Shown here in pieces: positions 35,296-44,133 of a stretch of DNA of 58,117 bases. The DNA lies in contig CAKRZE010000017.1 of NCBI GenBank assembly GCA_934432725.1, positions 1 through 58,117 on the forward strand, read 5' to 3'. The notes under the pieces are model-generated. The model ran no database searches, was not told where the DNA came from, and saw nothing but the letters and a program-made list of their open reading frames with translations. The translations under genes were made by a program, and so were the position numbers. Origin of the DNA: an uncultured Eubacteriales bacterium (GTDB taxonomy: Bacteria; Bacillota; Clostridia; Oscillospirales; CAG-272). Numbering within the stretch: the stretch's first letter is position 1; the number at the start of each line of letters is the position of its first letter.

Positions 35296-35466
35296 GACTT
35301 TTTTCCGATTTTCAGAATAATTCCGCCGGTCGGGCGCCGAAATTCCAGCCGTTTTCCGGAAAAGCCGGGTAGGACCCCCCTCCGAAAAGTCCGCAAGGAA
35401 GCGCTGCAAGGCATCCGCCTTTTTCCCCGGTGTTCCGGCGGCTGCGCCGCCTCTAAGCATGAATTC

Positions 35467-37872
35467 TCAGCGAACCACCAGGTTCACCAGCTTGTTCGGC
35501 ACATAAATCTCCTTCACAAGCTGCTTTCCCTCCAGATAGGTCTTGATTTTTTCGTCATTCCGGACAGCATGCAGGACCTCTTCCTTCGGCGTATCCTTTG
35601 CGATCTTCAGGGTCCCGCGCAGCTTTCCGCACACCTGAACGGCAAGCTCCACCGTGCTGTCAACCGTCTTTGCCTCGTCAAACCTCGGCCATGCGGCAAG
35701 AGAGCAGAAGCCCTTATGTCCGAGCAGCTGCCAGAGCTCCTCGGAAAGATGCGGCGCAAACGGGCAGAGCAGCAGCACGAACACCGAAAGCTCGTCCTTT
35801 GTCAGAGAGCCGTGGTTGGAAATATCGTTCAGAAGCGTCATCATGGCTGCAATTGCCGTATTGAACTTCATCGACTCAATATCTTCCGACACCTTTTTGA
35901 TCGTTTTATGGAAGCTGCCCTCAAGCTCCGGAGTCACGCCCTCTCCGCGGCAGATGTCGGTCAAGCCGGCAACCCGCTCCAGAAATCTCTTGCAGCCCTT
36001 GATGGAAGCCGAGGACCACGGCGCCGCCTTTTCAAAGTCACCGATGAACATCTCATACAGCCGCAGCGTATCCGCACCGTAATCGCGTACAATTTCATCC
36101 GGATTTACCACATTGCCGCGGGATTTGGACATTTTCTCGCCGTTTTCCCCCAGGATCATCCCATGAGAGGTGCGCTTCCGATACGGCTCCTTCACCGGGA
36201 GAATATCGATATCATACAGAAATTTCGCCCAGAAGCGCGAATACAGCAGGTGCAGCGTCGTATGCTCCATGCCCCCGTTGTACCAGTCCACCGGCATCCA
36301 ATAGCGAAGAGCCTCCTCCGATGCCAGCGCCTTATCGTTGTGCGGATCGCAGTACCGCAGGAAATACCACGAAGAGCCTGCCCACTGCGGCATCGTATCC
36401 GTTTCACGCATTGCTTCCCCGCCGCACTTCGGGCAGGTGCATCTGACCCAATCGGTCATCTTGGAAAGCGGGGATTCCCCGGTCTCGGTCGGCTCATAGC
36501 TTTCCACATCCGGCAGCTCCAGAGGAAGCTGATCCTCCGGCACGGGGACCCAGCCGCATACCGGGCAGTTTACAAGCGGAATCGGCTCGCCCCAATACCG
36601 CTGTCTGGAGAAAACCCAGTCACGGAGCTTGAAATTCACCTTTTCATGCCCGATTCCCTTCTCGCTAAGATAACGGATCATCGCTTTTTTGGCATCGGCA
36701 ACCGTCATGCCGTCCAAAAAGCCGGAATTGCAGAGAATGCCGGTTTCCACGTCGGTGAAAACCTCCTCCTGCACATTTTTTCCGCCCCGGACAACCTCGA
36801 CAATCGGCAAACCGAACTTCTTTGCAAACGCCCAGTCTCTTTCGTCATGTGCCGGCACCGCCATAATGGCGCCCGTCCCGTAAGTAGCCAAAACATAATC
36901 CGAGACGAAAATCGGAATTTCTCTTCCGTTTGCCGGGTTGATTGCCATTACGCCCTCCAGACGGACTCCGGTTTTATCCTTTGCCAGCTCTGTGCGCTCA
37001 AAATCGGATTTTTTAGCAGCCTCCGCGCGGTAAGCGGTCACGGCGTCATAATTGGAGATCCGGTCCTTCCACTTTTCAAGCAGCGGATACTCCGGGGCGA
37101 TTACCATATAGGTCGCGCCGAACAGCGTATCGCAGCGGGTGGTGTATACCGTCACCGTATCGCCCGCAGTCGTACCGAAATTGACCTCCGCACCGTAGGA
37201 GCGTCCGATCCAGTTCTTCTGCTGCACCTTGACGCGCTCAATAAAATCAAGCCCCTCCAGATCATCGACAAGCCGGTCGGCGTATGCCGTGATCCGAAGC
37301 ATCCACTGGCTTTTCACCTTGTGAATGACCGGACTGCCGCAGCGCTCGCAGACGCCGTTGACAACCTCCTCGTTGGCAAGCACACACTTGCAGGAGGTGC
37401 AGAAGTTGACGTTCATCTCCTTTTTGTACGCCAGCCCCTTCTTGAACATCTGCAAAAAGATCCACTGCGTCCACTTGTAGTAGGACGGGTCGGTCGTGTT
37501 GATCTCGCGCGACCAGTCAAAGCTGAGTCCGAGCGCCTTCAGCTGCTGCTTGAAGTGTGCGATGTTGCGCTCCGTAACGATGCGCGGATGAATGTGATTT
37601 TTGATGGCATAGTTTTCCGTCGGAAGCCCGAACGCATCCCAGCCCATCGGATACAGAACATTTTTGCCCTCCATCCGCTTTTTCCGCGAAACGATATCAA
37701 GTGCCGTATAGGACCGCGGATGCCCCACGTGAAGTCCCTGTCCGGACGGATACGGGAATTCCACCAAAGCGTAAAATTTTTCCTTGGAGGGATCCAGCTT
37801 CGTTTCGAACGCCTTTTCCTCCTCCCAGCGCTTTTGCCATTTTTCCTCAATCGCTCTGTAATCGTATTTCAT
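35467..37872 (-). CDS. leuS: leucyl-tRNA synthetase
   Basis: An 801-residue class I synthetase charging tRNA(Leu). The HIGH motif is HVGH (48-51) in GQGLHVGHPRSY and the KMSKS motif is in EKMSKSRGNVVNPDE. An editing (CP1) domain lies between (TTRCDTLFGATYMVIAPEY, GTGAIMAVPAHDERDW), and zinc-ribbon-like CxxC pairs (CTSC..CERC, CPVC, CPKC) are present. The ATG follows AGGAGC by 8 bases. It is last in the minus-strand run, 564 bases after rsfS, and I find no T-box in that gap. Confidence 0.97.
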   Translation of the reverse strand: MKYDYRAIEEKWQKRWEEEKAFETKLDPSKEKFYALVEFPYPSGQGLHVGHPRSYTALDIVSRKKRMEGKNVLYPMGWDAFGLPTENYAIKNHIHPRIVTERNIAHFKQQLKALGLSFDWSREINTTDPSYYKWTQWIFLQMFKKGLAYKKEMNVNFCTSCKCVLANEEVVNGVCERCGSPVIHKVKSQWMLRITAYADRLVDDLEGLDFIERVKVQQKNWIGRSYGAEVNFGTTAGDTVTVYTTRCDTLFGATYMVIAPEYPLLEKWKDRISNYDAVTAYRAEAAKKSDFERTELAKDKTGVRLEGVMAINPANGREIPIFVSDYVLATYGTGAIMAVPAHDERDWAFAKKFGLPIVEVVRGGKNVQEEVFTDVETGILCNSGFLDGMTVADAKKAMIRYLSEKGIGHEKVNFKLRDWVFSRQRYWGEPIPLVNCPVCGWVPVPEDQLPLELPDVESYEPTETGESPLSKMTDWVRCTCPKCGGEAMRETDTMPQWAGSSWYFLRYCDPHNDKALASEEALRYWMPVDWYNGGMEHTTLHLLYSRFWAKFLYDIDILPVKEPYRKRTSHGMILGENGEKMSKSRGNVVNPDEIVRDYGADTLRLYEMFIGDFEKAAPWSSASIKGCKRFLERVAGLTDICRGEGVTPELEGSFHKTIKKVSEDIESMKFNTAIAAMMTLLNDISNHGSLTKDELSVFVLLLCPFAPHLSEELWQLLGHKGFCSLAAWPRFDEAKTVDSTVELAVQVCGKLRGTLKIAKDTPKEEVLHAVRNDEKIKTYLEGKQLVKEIYVPNKLVNLVVR

Positions 37873-38436
37873 AACGGATGCTCCTATTCTAAAAACTATA
37901 AAATTGCTTTTCGATCCATTGCCCTAAAAGCCCGGCGCTTTCCCCGTCTTCTGCCCGCCGTACATCGGCTTTCGGTCCCCCGGGGAGGGCAGGCGGCGAA
38001 ACGCCCCGCAAAAGGCTTCCGATAAACCCGGACAGATGAACTGCCGCAGTTCCCGCCGTATGTATGTTTCCAAAAATCATCCGTGAACCGGAGCCGGTCC
38101 CGAAGTCGGCTTGTCCCGCGGCAAAGCCGGTCACCCGGCAAGCGGTGCACCGGAAAGCCGCCGCTCCCTCAATTGTCCGGCAGCCGGCAGGAACCCTCCC
38201 ACAGTCGTCCGGGCGCGGGAACACACTGCAAGGTCTTCCGAAAAGGCTTTTGCAAAGGTCCCCGCATACGGGAATGCGCCGACCGGCAACTCCCGCCGGC
38301 AAAGCCGCATGGCAGCCATACGCCGCAGGCACCTGCCGGCAAAAAGCGCCGCGGCTTCCCGCCGCGCCGTCCGGTTTTCCGGATGCCATCGGAGAAACAG
38401 CTGCCGCCTCACGGCAAATGCCTCCTGCGTACCCGC
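37873..38436 (-). other. gene-free spacer between rsfS and leuS
   Basis: 564 bases with no supported gene. I looked for a T-box antiterminator (the GGTGGNACCGCG core) and for a sigma-A promoter and found neither clearly, although leuS might be expected to carry its own signal. Only the leuS ribosome site is evident. Confidence 0.5.
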
Positions 38437-38826
38437 TTAAAGCAGCAGCCCGGAGATGTCGATCTCCTCCGAATCGCCCCACAGCTTTTCCAGATTGTAG
38501 AAGGAGCGCGCCTCCTTCTGGAAAATATGCACCAGCACAGAGCCGTAGTCCATCAGAATCCAGGAAGCGCTGTCATGCCCCTCCACGCGCAGCGGCGAAA
38601 CACCGTCAAGCCCGATTCTGTAATCGACCTCATCGCACAAGCCCTTTACCTGCGTGTTGGAATTTCCCTGGCAGATTACAAAATAATCCGCGATCACGGT
38701 CTGATCCGAAACGCGAAGCAGCTTTACCGTACCCGCCTTCCTCACATCCAGCACATGTATGATCTCCTCTGCCAGCTCCAGCGGCTCTGCCGCCGTCAGA
38801 TCCTTCACTGCAATATTCTCATCCAT
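38437..38826 (-). CDS. rsfS: ribosome silencing factor RsfS
   Basis: A 129-residue RsfS/YbeB/Iojap protein that binds L14 of the 50S subunit and blocks subunit joining in slow growth. Family features are DQTVIADYFVICQGNSNTQV and the conserved WILMDYGSVLVHIFQKEARSFYNLEKLW (split here by ordinary residues). It sits 30 bases after the LCP gene in the common nadD-yqeK-(lcp)-rsfS order of Firmicutes. Confidence 0.93.
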   Translation of the reverse strand: MDENIAVKDLTAAEPLELAEEIIHVLDVRKAGTVKLLRVSDQTVIADYFVICQGNSNTQVKGLCDEVDYRIGLDGVSPLRVEGHDSASWILMDYGSVLVHIFQKEARSFYNLEKLWGDSEEIDISGLLL

Positions 38827-38856
38827 ACTCTGTTCCGTATCCTTTCCTTTTCCTGT

Positions 38857-40104
38857 TTACTGCATCGGTATTGTCACACCGTTTTCATCAATATCTCCGG
38901 CTGAGCGGATAAAGTCCTGAAATTTTTCCTGAGACGCCTCATAGATCTCCTTCACCTTTTCGTCCGTCCCATCGGTGAAAACAAGGTCGATATCAAAATA
39001 TTCCGCCGGAATCTCCACATTGTACACATTGAAATACGTGTTGATGATCGCATGATCCGTTGCCCTGTTCAGAACATAGTACCAAACGCCGTGGCTGTCC
39101 TGAATCGCGCTGCCCTGCATGGTCATCATGCTGATATTTCCCATATCCAGACTCAGCGCATTCTTTCCGAAGTAAATCGCATCGCTCAGCGCCACATCCG
39201 TTGTCACATAGGTATAGACATCGGAGGCGATTCCGGTCACGGTCGAAAGATTGATATTGTTCTTGAACTGACGGATCAGGGCGCTGATAAACAGCTTCTG
39301 CGCATCCAGCCGTCCGATATCCGCAGTTACATAGGAATGCCGAAACCTGACAAACTGCTCCGCCTGCTCCCCGGACAGCACCTGATGCCCCTTTTTCAGA
39401 TGAATATACAGGCCCTGTGCGGGATCCTCATAATCCAGCTGATACGGGAGCGTGATCTCCACCCCGCCAAGGCGGTCCACAATGCTTCTCAGCCCCTTGC
39501 AATCCAGCATGATATAATAGTCAATCACCGTGTTGAAGCTCTGGGAGAGCGAGCCCGCAAGGTCGGAGAGCGCCGTCTTTATAGGGTCCTTGCTTCCGTT
39601 GCTCTGTGCGCGTGCGTAGTACTGATACAGCATTGCGTTAATCTTGTATGCCCGTCCGTTATACCGGATATAGGTATCGCGCGGAATCTGCGCAATGCTG
39701 ACCTTCTGTGCGGCAACGTCATAGGAAACCAGCATGATCACATCGGTATTCATCGCAACCTGATCCTTGCCGATCACAAGAAACGTGTAATAATTGTCCT
39801 TCCGGCGCACCTCCGGACCGGGATCCCCGCCGCCGGTCTCACTTCCGTTTGTCTGCGGCACCTGACCGGAATTCTCCCCGCCGGTTTCCCTGCGGCTGCC
39901 GGTGTAAAAGCCTCCGCTGTCCACGCTCGGCTTTTTGTATGCGCTGATTGCGACATAGGCTGCCGCCGTCCCCAAAAGCAGGATCAGAACGCCGAGAATG
40001 ATCAGAAGCGTAAGCACATACGGAGACAGTTTCTTCTTTTTATGATGCACCCGGATATTGGCATCTGTATCGAAATCGGAATTGGAATACTTTTTTCTTG
40101 ACAT
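38857..40104 (-). CDS. LytR-CpsA-Psr family cell-wall ligase
   Basis: A 415-residue LCP protein. A short basic cytoplasmic tail (RVHHKKKK) and one membrane helix (about 28-55) precede the extracytoplasmic LCP domain, which attaches wall teichoic acids or other glycopolymers to peptidoglycan. LCP features include RKDNYYTFLVIGKD, DVIMLVSYD, IPRDTYIRY, LGGVEITLPYQLDYED and VRFRHSY with the conserved arginines. The ATG at 40104 is chosen because GGGGAG precedes it; an upstream open frame overlaps yqeK. It follows yqeK directly. Confidence 0.92.
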   Translation of the reverse strand: MSRKKYSNSDFDTDANIRVHHKKKKLSPYVLTLLIILGVLILLLGTAAAYVAISAYKKPSVDSGGFYTGSRRETGGENSGQVPQTNGSETGGGDPGPEVRRKDNYYTFLVIGKDQVAMNTDVIMLVSYDVAAQKVSIAQIPRDTYIRYNGRAYKINAMLYQYYARAQSNGSKDPIKTALSDLAGSLSQSFNTVIDYYIMLDCKGLRSIVDRLGGVEITLPYQLDYEDPAQGLYIHLKKGHQVLSGEQAEQFVRFRHSYVTADIGRLDAQKLFISALIRQFKNNINLSTVTGIASDVYTYVTTDVALSDAIYFGKNALSLDMGNISMMTMQGSAIQDSHGVWYYVLNRATDHAIINTYFNVYNVEIPAEYFDIDLVFTDGTDEKVKEIYEASQEKFQDFIRSAGDIDENGVTIPMQ

Positions 40105-40105
40105 A

Positions 40106-40753
40106 TCACATTTCTCCCCGGACAAAAAGCAAGAAAGCGTTTCTTGCCGCAACGGTCGGCAGGTATACATACGACTGATGCTTCAGCAAATCCTGAAGCG
40201 TATATTGAAACGATGTAAGAACGGTTTGATCCAGCAGCCGTGTCAGTGCCCCGCGGGACAGCCCGCCGGCTTGGGCGCGCAGCGCTTCGACCCCGTCATA
40301 AAAGGCTCTGCGCAGCTGCACGCAGTCCTCATAGGTTCTGCCCGGCTCGATATAATCGGCAAGGTACAGAAGCTTATCAAAGAGCGTCATATCGGGCGCC
40401 CCGGCGGTATGAAGCCGGATCGCCCGGAAGATCCTGTCGGTCACAATCGACGGATACGTTTCCCGCGCCACATAAGCTCCCGTCACCGCGTGCAGGATCT
40501 TCGGGCTGTTTTCCTCCTCGGCGCCGTACGGCTCACCGAATTTTTCATACAGCGTCTTCTGCTCGTCCTGCGTCTTCTGCTTTGTGATATCGTGCAGAAG
40601 CGCAGCTTCACAAAGCTCCCGCTTTTCCTCCTCCGGAAGAGAAAATATCTCTGCCAAAGAAGCGCATTCCCGTTCGACTCCAAGCGTGTGAAGATAGCGA
40701 AAGCCGTCTCCCGTAAACCGTTTGATATCCTCCCGAAGCTGATCCCCGTTCAT
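40106..40753 (-). CDS. yqeK: YqeK-type HD phosphohydrolase (Ap4A hydrolase)
   Basis: A 215-residue HD-domain protein of the YqeK family, characterised in other Firmicutes as a symmetrical bis(5'-nucleosyl)-tetraphosphatase. Metal ligands are visible in CEAALLHDITK (HD) and in the later RAIRLHTAGAPDMTLFDKLLYLADYIEPGR. ATG 40753 has GAGGAGG about 12 bases upstream and nearly touches the nadD stop, so the pair is coupled. The gene lies in its usual place between nadD and rsfS. Confidence 0.92.
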   Translation of the reverse strand: MNGDQLREDIKRFTGDGFRYLHTLGVERECASLAEIFSLPEEEKRELCEAALLHDITKQKTQDEQKTLYEKFGEPYGAEEENSPKILHAVTGAYVARETYPSIVTDRIFRAIRLHTAGAPDMTLFDKLLYLADYIEPGRTYEDCVQLRRAFYDGVEALRAQAGGLSRGALTRLLDQTVLTSFQYTLQDLLKHQSYVYLPTVAARNAFLLFVRGEM

Positions 40754-40754
40754 A

Positions 40755-41414
40755 TCAGACGGATGCCTCCTCTCCCTCATACAAATGATGCTCCCTGATA
40801 TAAGCGGCAACCGCCCCGGGAACCATATGGCTGATATCCGAGCCGCACGCCGCTGCCCGCCGGACCTCCGTGGAGCTGAGCGGATAGGGCTTAATGTCCG
40901 GCTGAAGGATTTCGGCGCCGTATTTTTCTTCATAATGCCGCGCAAGCGCCTCATAGCGGTGCCTCACGGCAGCAAGCTTCTCCTGCGGCTCCGCCTCGCG
41001 CCTGATGTGAACGATCGCGGCGCACCGGAAAATGATTTCCGGATGATACCAGCTGTCCAGCGTTTCAAACATATCGGTTCCGCAGAAAAAGTACAGCCTG
41101 ACATCCGGCTTTGAAAAGTGCTGAAGCGTCAGCGCGGTATAGCTCGGATGGTCCGCTCTGATCTCGTAATCAGACACCGCAATGCGCCCGTCCGCTTCCT
41201 CCGGAAACGCAAGCCGCAGCATATCCAGTCTGCGCTGCGGATCATCGGATGCCGCGATCTTCTTGTGCGGCGGCTTCCGGTCCGGAACGATCAGAAGCCG
41301 GTCCAGCCGAAGATACTCCAGAAGAGAATGCGCCACATACACATGTCCGTTATGAACCGGTGCAAATGTGCCGCCGTATATGCCGACCCGGCGTTTCCCT
41401 GCGGTTTCAGTCAT
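40755..41414 (-). CDS. nadD: nicotinate-nucleotide adenylyltransferase
   Basis: A 219-residue NadD that makes nicotinic acid adenine dinucleotide in NAD synthesis. The nucleotidyltransferase motif GGTFAPVHNGH is at 14-24, and the second motif (SSTEVRR) is near the C-terminus. ATG 41414 follows AAGGAGCG by 9 bases and overlaps the end of rdgB by 8 bases. Confidence 0.95.
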   Translation of the reverse strand: MTETAGKRRVGIYGGTFAPVHNGHVYVAHSLLEYLRLDRLLIVPDRKPPHKKIAASDDPQRRLDMLRLAFPEEADGRIAVSDYEIRADHPSYTALTLQHFSKPDVRLYFFCGTDMFETLDSWYHPEIIFRCAAIVHIRREAEPQEKLAAVRHRYEALARHYEEKYGAEILQPDIKPYPLSSTEVRRAAACGSDISHMVPGAVAAYIREHHLYEGEEASV

Positions 41415-42027
41415 GGAAAAAACGCTCCTTCCATGCCTTTGCAAACTGCGACAGCGCACGCGACCTGTGACTGACGCTGTTTTTTTCCTCGGGCGTCAGC
41501 TCGGCGAAGGTTTTCCGGAGCGGATCATAATAGAACAGCGGATCATACCCAAAGCCGTCCGAGCCCTGCGGCTCCCGCAGAATTCTGCCCTCGCAGCTGC
41601 CGGTCACGGTAAAGCCGTCTCCTCCCGGCAGCACAAGCGCCACCGCACAGACAAACCGCGCCGTCCGCTCTCCGTCAGCTGTGCCGGACAGCTCCCGCAA
41701 AAGCTTCACATTGTTTCTTTCGTCATTATGACCGGAAAAACCGGGCTCCCCGTCCGCATAGCGCGCCGAATAAATGCCGGGAGCGCCGCCGAGAGCATCT
41801 ACAGCCAGACCGGAGTCGTCCGCAATCCCGGCATAGCCGAGTCCTGCCGGGACCGAAGCCTTGATCCGGGCGTTTTCCTCAAAGCTGCTGCCGTTCTCCT
41901 CGATTTCGCCGGAAAACCCGATATCGTCCAAAGACAAAAGCTCGATTTCCCCGGGCAAAAGTGCGGAAAGCAGCTGCTGCATTTCCCGGATCTTATGCGC
42001 ATTGCGGGATGCAAGTACCAATTTCAT
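41407..42027 (-). CDS. rdgB: XTP/dITP diphosphatase (RdgB/HAM1)
   Basis: A 206-residue non-canonical purine NTP pyrophosphatase that clears ITP, dITP and XTP. Family motifs are VLASRNAHKIREM at the start, NGSSFEENARIKA, the ADDSGLAVDALGGAPG active site, and GFGYDPLFYY. It is overlapped by nadD. Nucleotide sanitation matches the function of dgt and mutY elsewhere in the window. Confidence 0.95.
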   Translation of the reverse strand: MKLVLASRNAHKIREMQQLLSALLPGEIELLSLDDIGFSGEIEENGSSFEENARIKASVPAGLGYAGIADDSGLAVDALGGAPGIYSARYADGEPGFSGHNDERNNVKLLRELSGTADGERTARFVCAVALVLPGGDGFTVTGSCEGRILREPQGSDGFGYDPLFYYDPLRKTFAELTPEEKNSVSHRSRALSQFAKAWKERFFHD

Positions 42028-42214
42028 ATCAATTTTTCACTTTCTGCTCCGTTTTTATGCAAGCGGAGCGATGGCAACACCTGTGCGGGACTTTGGGGTC
42101 TGCTGCATTGCAGCCCCCGGCAAACGCCGTTCTGCTCCTGCACCGGACTGCCGGAGGCGCAATGACTTGTCTCTCCCCCGCCGGCATCAAGCCGCCGGAT
42201 TTTCGGGGCAGTGC

Positions 42215-43120
42215 TTACGAAAACAGCGCGCTGACAAACTGCTCGGCATCAAACGGCTGCATATCGTTGATCTGCTCCCCGACGCCGATAAATTTCACGG
42301 GGATTCCGAGCTCCTGCTTGATGGACAGCACGGCTCCGCCCTTTGCGGTTCCGTCCAGCTTGGTCAGAATCAGACCGGTCAGCTCTGCGGCATGCTTGAA
42401 TTCCTTTGCCTGATTGATGGCGTTCTGTCCGGTCGTTGCGTCCAGCACCAAAAGATTCTCGCGGCAGCAGCCGGGAAGCTCCCGGTCGATCACGCGGTTG
42501 ATCTTCGCCAGCTCATCCATCAGATTCTTCTTGTTGTGCAGTCTGCCTGCCGTATCGATAATCAGCACGTCCGTACCGCGCGCTCTTGCGGCGTTGACCG
42601 CGTCATAAACCACTGCGGCGGGGTCCGAGCCCTCCTTCTGCTTCACCAGCTCGCATCCGGCGCGGTCAGCCCACACCTGAAGCTGATCAATCGCGGCGGC
42701 ACGGAAGGTATCCGCAGCGGCAAGAAGGACGGATTTCCCCTCATCCTTCAGAAAATGCGCGATCTTGGCGATCGATGTCGTCTTTCCGACGCCGTTCACG
42801 CCGATCACCAGAATCACCGTCGGCTTGGAGTCCAGCCTCAGGGGCTCTCCTGCCCCGACCATATCCGTCAGGATCTCAATCAGCGCTCTTTTGGCATCCT
42901 CCGGATCGCCAAGATGCTCCGCACGGATTCTGCCGCGCAGCCTGTCCAGAATCTCCTCTGTTGCCGCCACGCCGACATCCGCCGAAATAAGCAGCTCCTC
43001 CAGCTCATCCAGCATCTCCTCGTCCACCTTGGAAAAGCCCCGGAACAGATTGGAAATCTGTCCGAACAGCGCATCCCGTGTTTTTGCCAGACCTGCCTTC
43101 AATTTATCAAAAAAGCCCAT
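42215..43120 (-). CDS. ftsY: signal recognition particle receptor FtsY
   Basis: A 301-residue SRP receptor GTPase that docks ribosome-SRP complexes at the membrane. The NG domain shows G1 GVNGVGKT (107-114), the DTAGR motif in LIIDTAGRLHNKK and the late TKLDGTAKGG. The acidic A domain of E. coli is absent, as usual in Firmicutes. ATG 43120 follows GGGAGAG by about 7 bases. The order smc-(phosphatase)-ftsY is an interrupted form of the usual smc-ftsY pair. A gap of 187 bases to rdgB shows nothing recognisable. Confidence 0.96.
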   Translation of the reverse strand: MGFFDKLKAGLAKTRDALFGQISNLFRGFSKVDEEMLDELEELLISADVGVAATEEILDRLRGRIRAEHLGDPEDAKRALIEILTDMVGAGEPLRLDSKPTVILVIGVNGVGKTTSIAKIAHFLKDEGKSVLLAAADTFRAAAIDQLQVWADRAGCELVKQKEGSDPAAVVYDAVNAARARGTDVLIIDTAGRLHNKKNLMDELAKINRVIDRELPGCCRENLLVLDATTGQNAINQAKEFKHAAELTGLILTKLDGTAKGGAVLSIKQELGIPVKFIGVGEQINDMQPFDAEQFVSALFS

Positions 43121-43273
43121 AACACTCTCCCTGCCGCCCTGTGACGGTCCCCTTATTCTTTCACATTCATTTTTTCCGCATACCGCTGCCGTCCTCTGCC
43201 GCACGGCGCAGCTCCGGCAGCTGCATGCCCGTGCATGCATCCGGATGCTCCTCCTGCCGACGCCCCAAAGCCG

Positions 43274-43915
43274 TCAGTTGTTGATATATCCGCAATCGGT
43301 ATTGCCGTTGATCTCGCGTATCCAGCAATTTTTGGGATTTTTCTCGGCGTGATACCATTCCGGTGAGTAATGAAACCAGCGCAAAAGGAAGGTGCGAAGC
43401 GTGGTTCCGTGTGTGAATACAAACAGAGTGTCGATCCTGTGACGTTCGCAGTCGCAATGGATCGTCCCCATGAACTGATGTATGCGCACGGCAACATCAA
43501 ACGGACTTTCCCCCATGGGCAGGCGGGCATAGAATTTGCCGAAGTTGTTCCGCTGGCGGCGGTACTCTGCATACTCTGCCGGAAACAGGCGTTCCCAATC
43601 CTCCTCCGGCAGCGAATCGAATAAGCCGAATTGCTGCTCGGTCAGCGTAATATCCTCGCGGATGTCCGAGATGCCGAGCGCCTTATTGAATTCCTCGCTT
43701 GTCTGCCTGGTGCGCAGATACGGGCTGCGCCAGATTCTTGCGTGCGTCAGATCGACTCCCTTCGCACGGCAGTATTCCGCCAGCCATTTTCCCTGCTCCT
43801 CCGCCTGCCGCATGCCCTGTTCGGTCAGCGATACAAGGTGATCCGGAATTCTCTTTGTATAATTTTCGCCCGCATTGCTTACGGATTCCGCATGACGTAT
43901 TAAAAATATATGCAT
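43274..43915 (-). CDS. histidine phosphatase family protein
   Basis: A 213-residue member of the phosphoglycerate mutase-like superfamily. The RHG-type motif appears as LIRHAESVSN with its catalytic histidine near residue 8, and the partner histidine in FVFTHGTTLRTFL. Such proteins act as small-molecule phosphatases; substrate unknown. ATG 43915 has GGGAGGAAGG upstream. It stands between smc and ftsY. Confidence 0.9.
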   Translation of the reverse strand: MHIFLIRHAESVSNAGENYTKRIPDHLVSLTEQGMRQAEEQGKWLAEYCRAKGVDLTHARIWRSPYLRTRQTSEEFNKALGISDIREDITLTEQQFGLFDSLPEEDWERLFPAEYAEYRRQRNNFGKFYARLPMGESPFDVAVRIHQFMGTIHCDCERHRIDTLFVFTHGTTLRTFLLRWFHYSPEWYHAEKNPKNCWIREINGNTDCGYINN

Positions 43916-44133
43916 CTGCCTTCCTCCCACGGTTCCATGCCGCCATACTGCACGCAAAAAAGCATTCCTTCTCCGCCCCGGCAGCTTTGGCAGCGGAGCT
44001 TTCCGGCTCTCCTTTTCCTCTGCCGCAGAGAAAGCCGTACCGATGCCGCACACCGGAGCCGTATTCCCAGCGGCAGCCTTTCTGCGGCGCAAACAGACCG
44101 GCACGACCTCGCAGTATCAGAAATACACCCCGA

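Noticed and set aside
35569..38025. Plus-strand 818-codon open frame
   Set aside because: Antisense to leuS with no start site or family similarity.
37873..38436. T-box leader for leuS
   Set aside because: No recognisable antiterminator core (GGTGGNACCGCG) or specifier-loop context.
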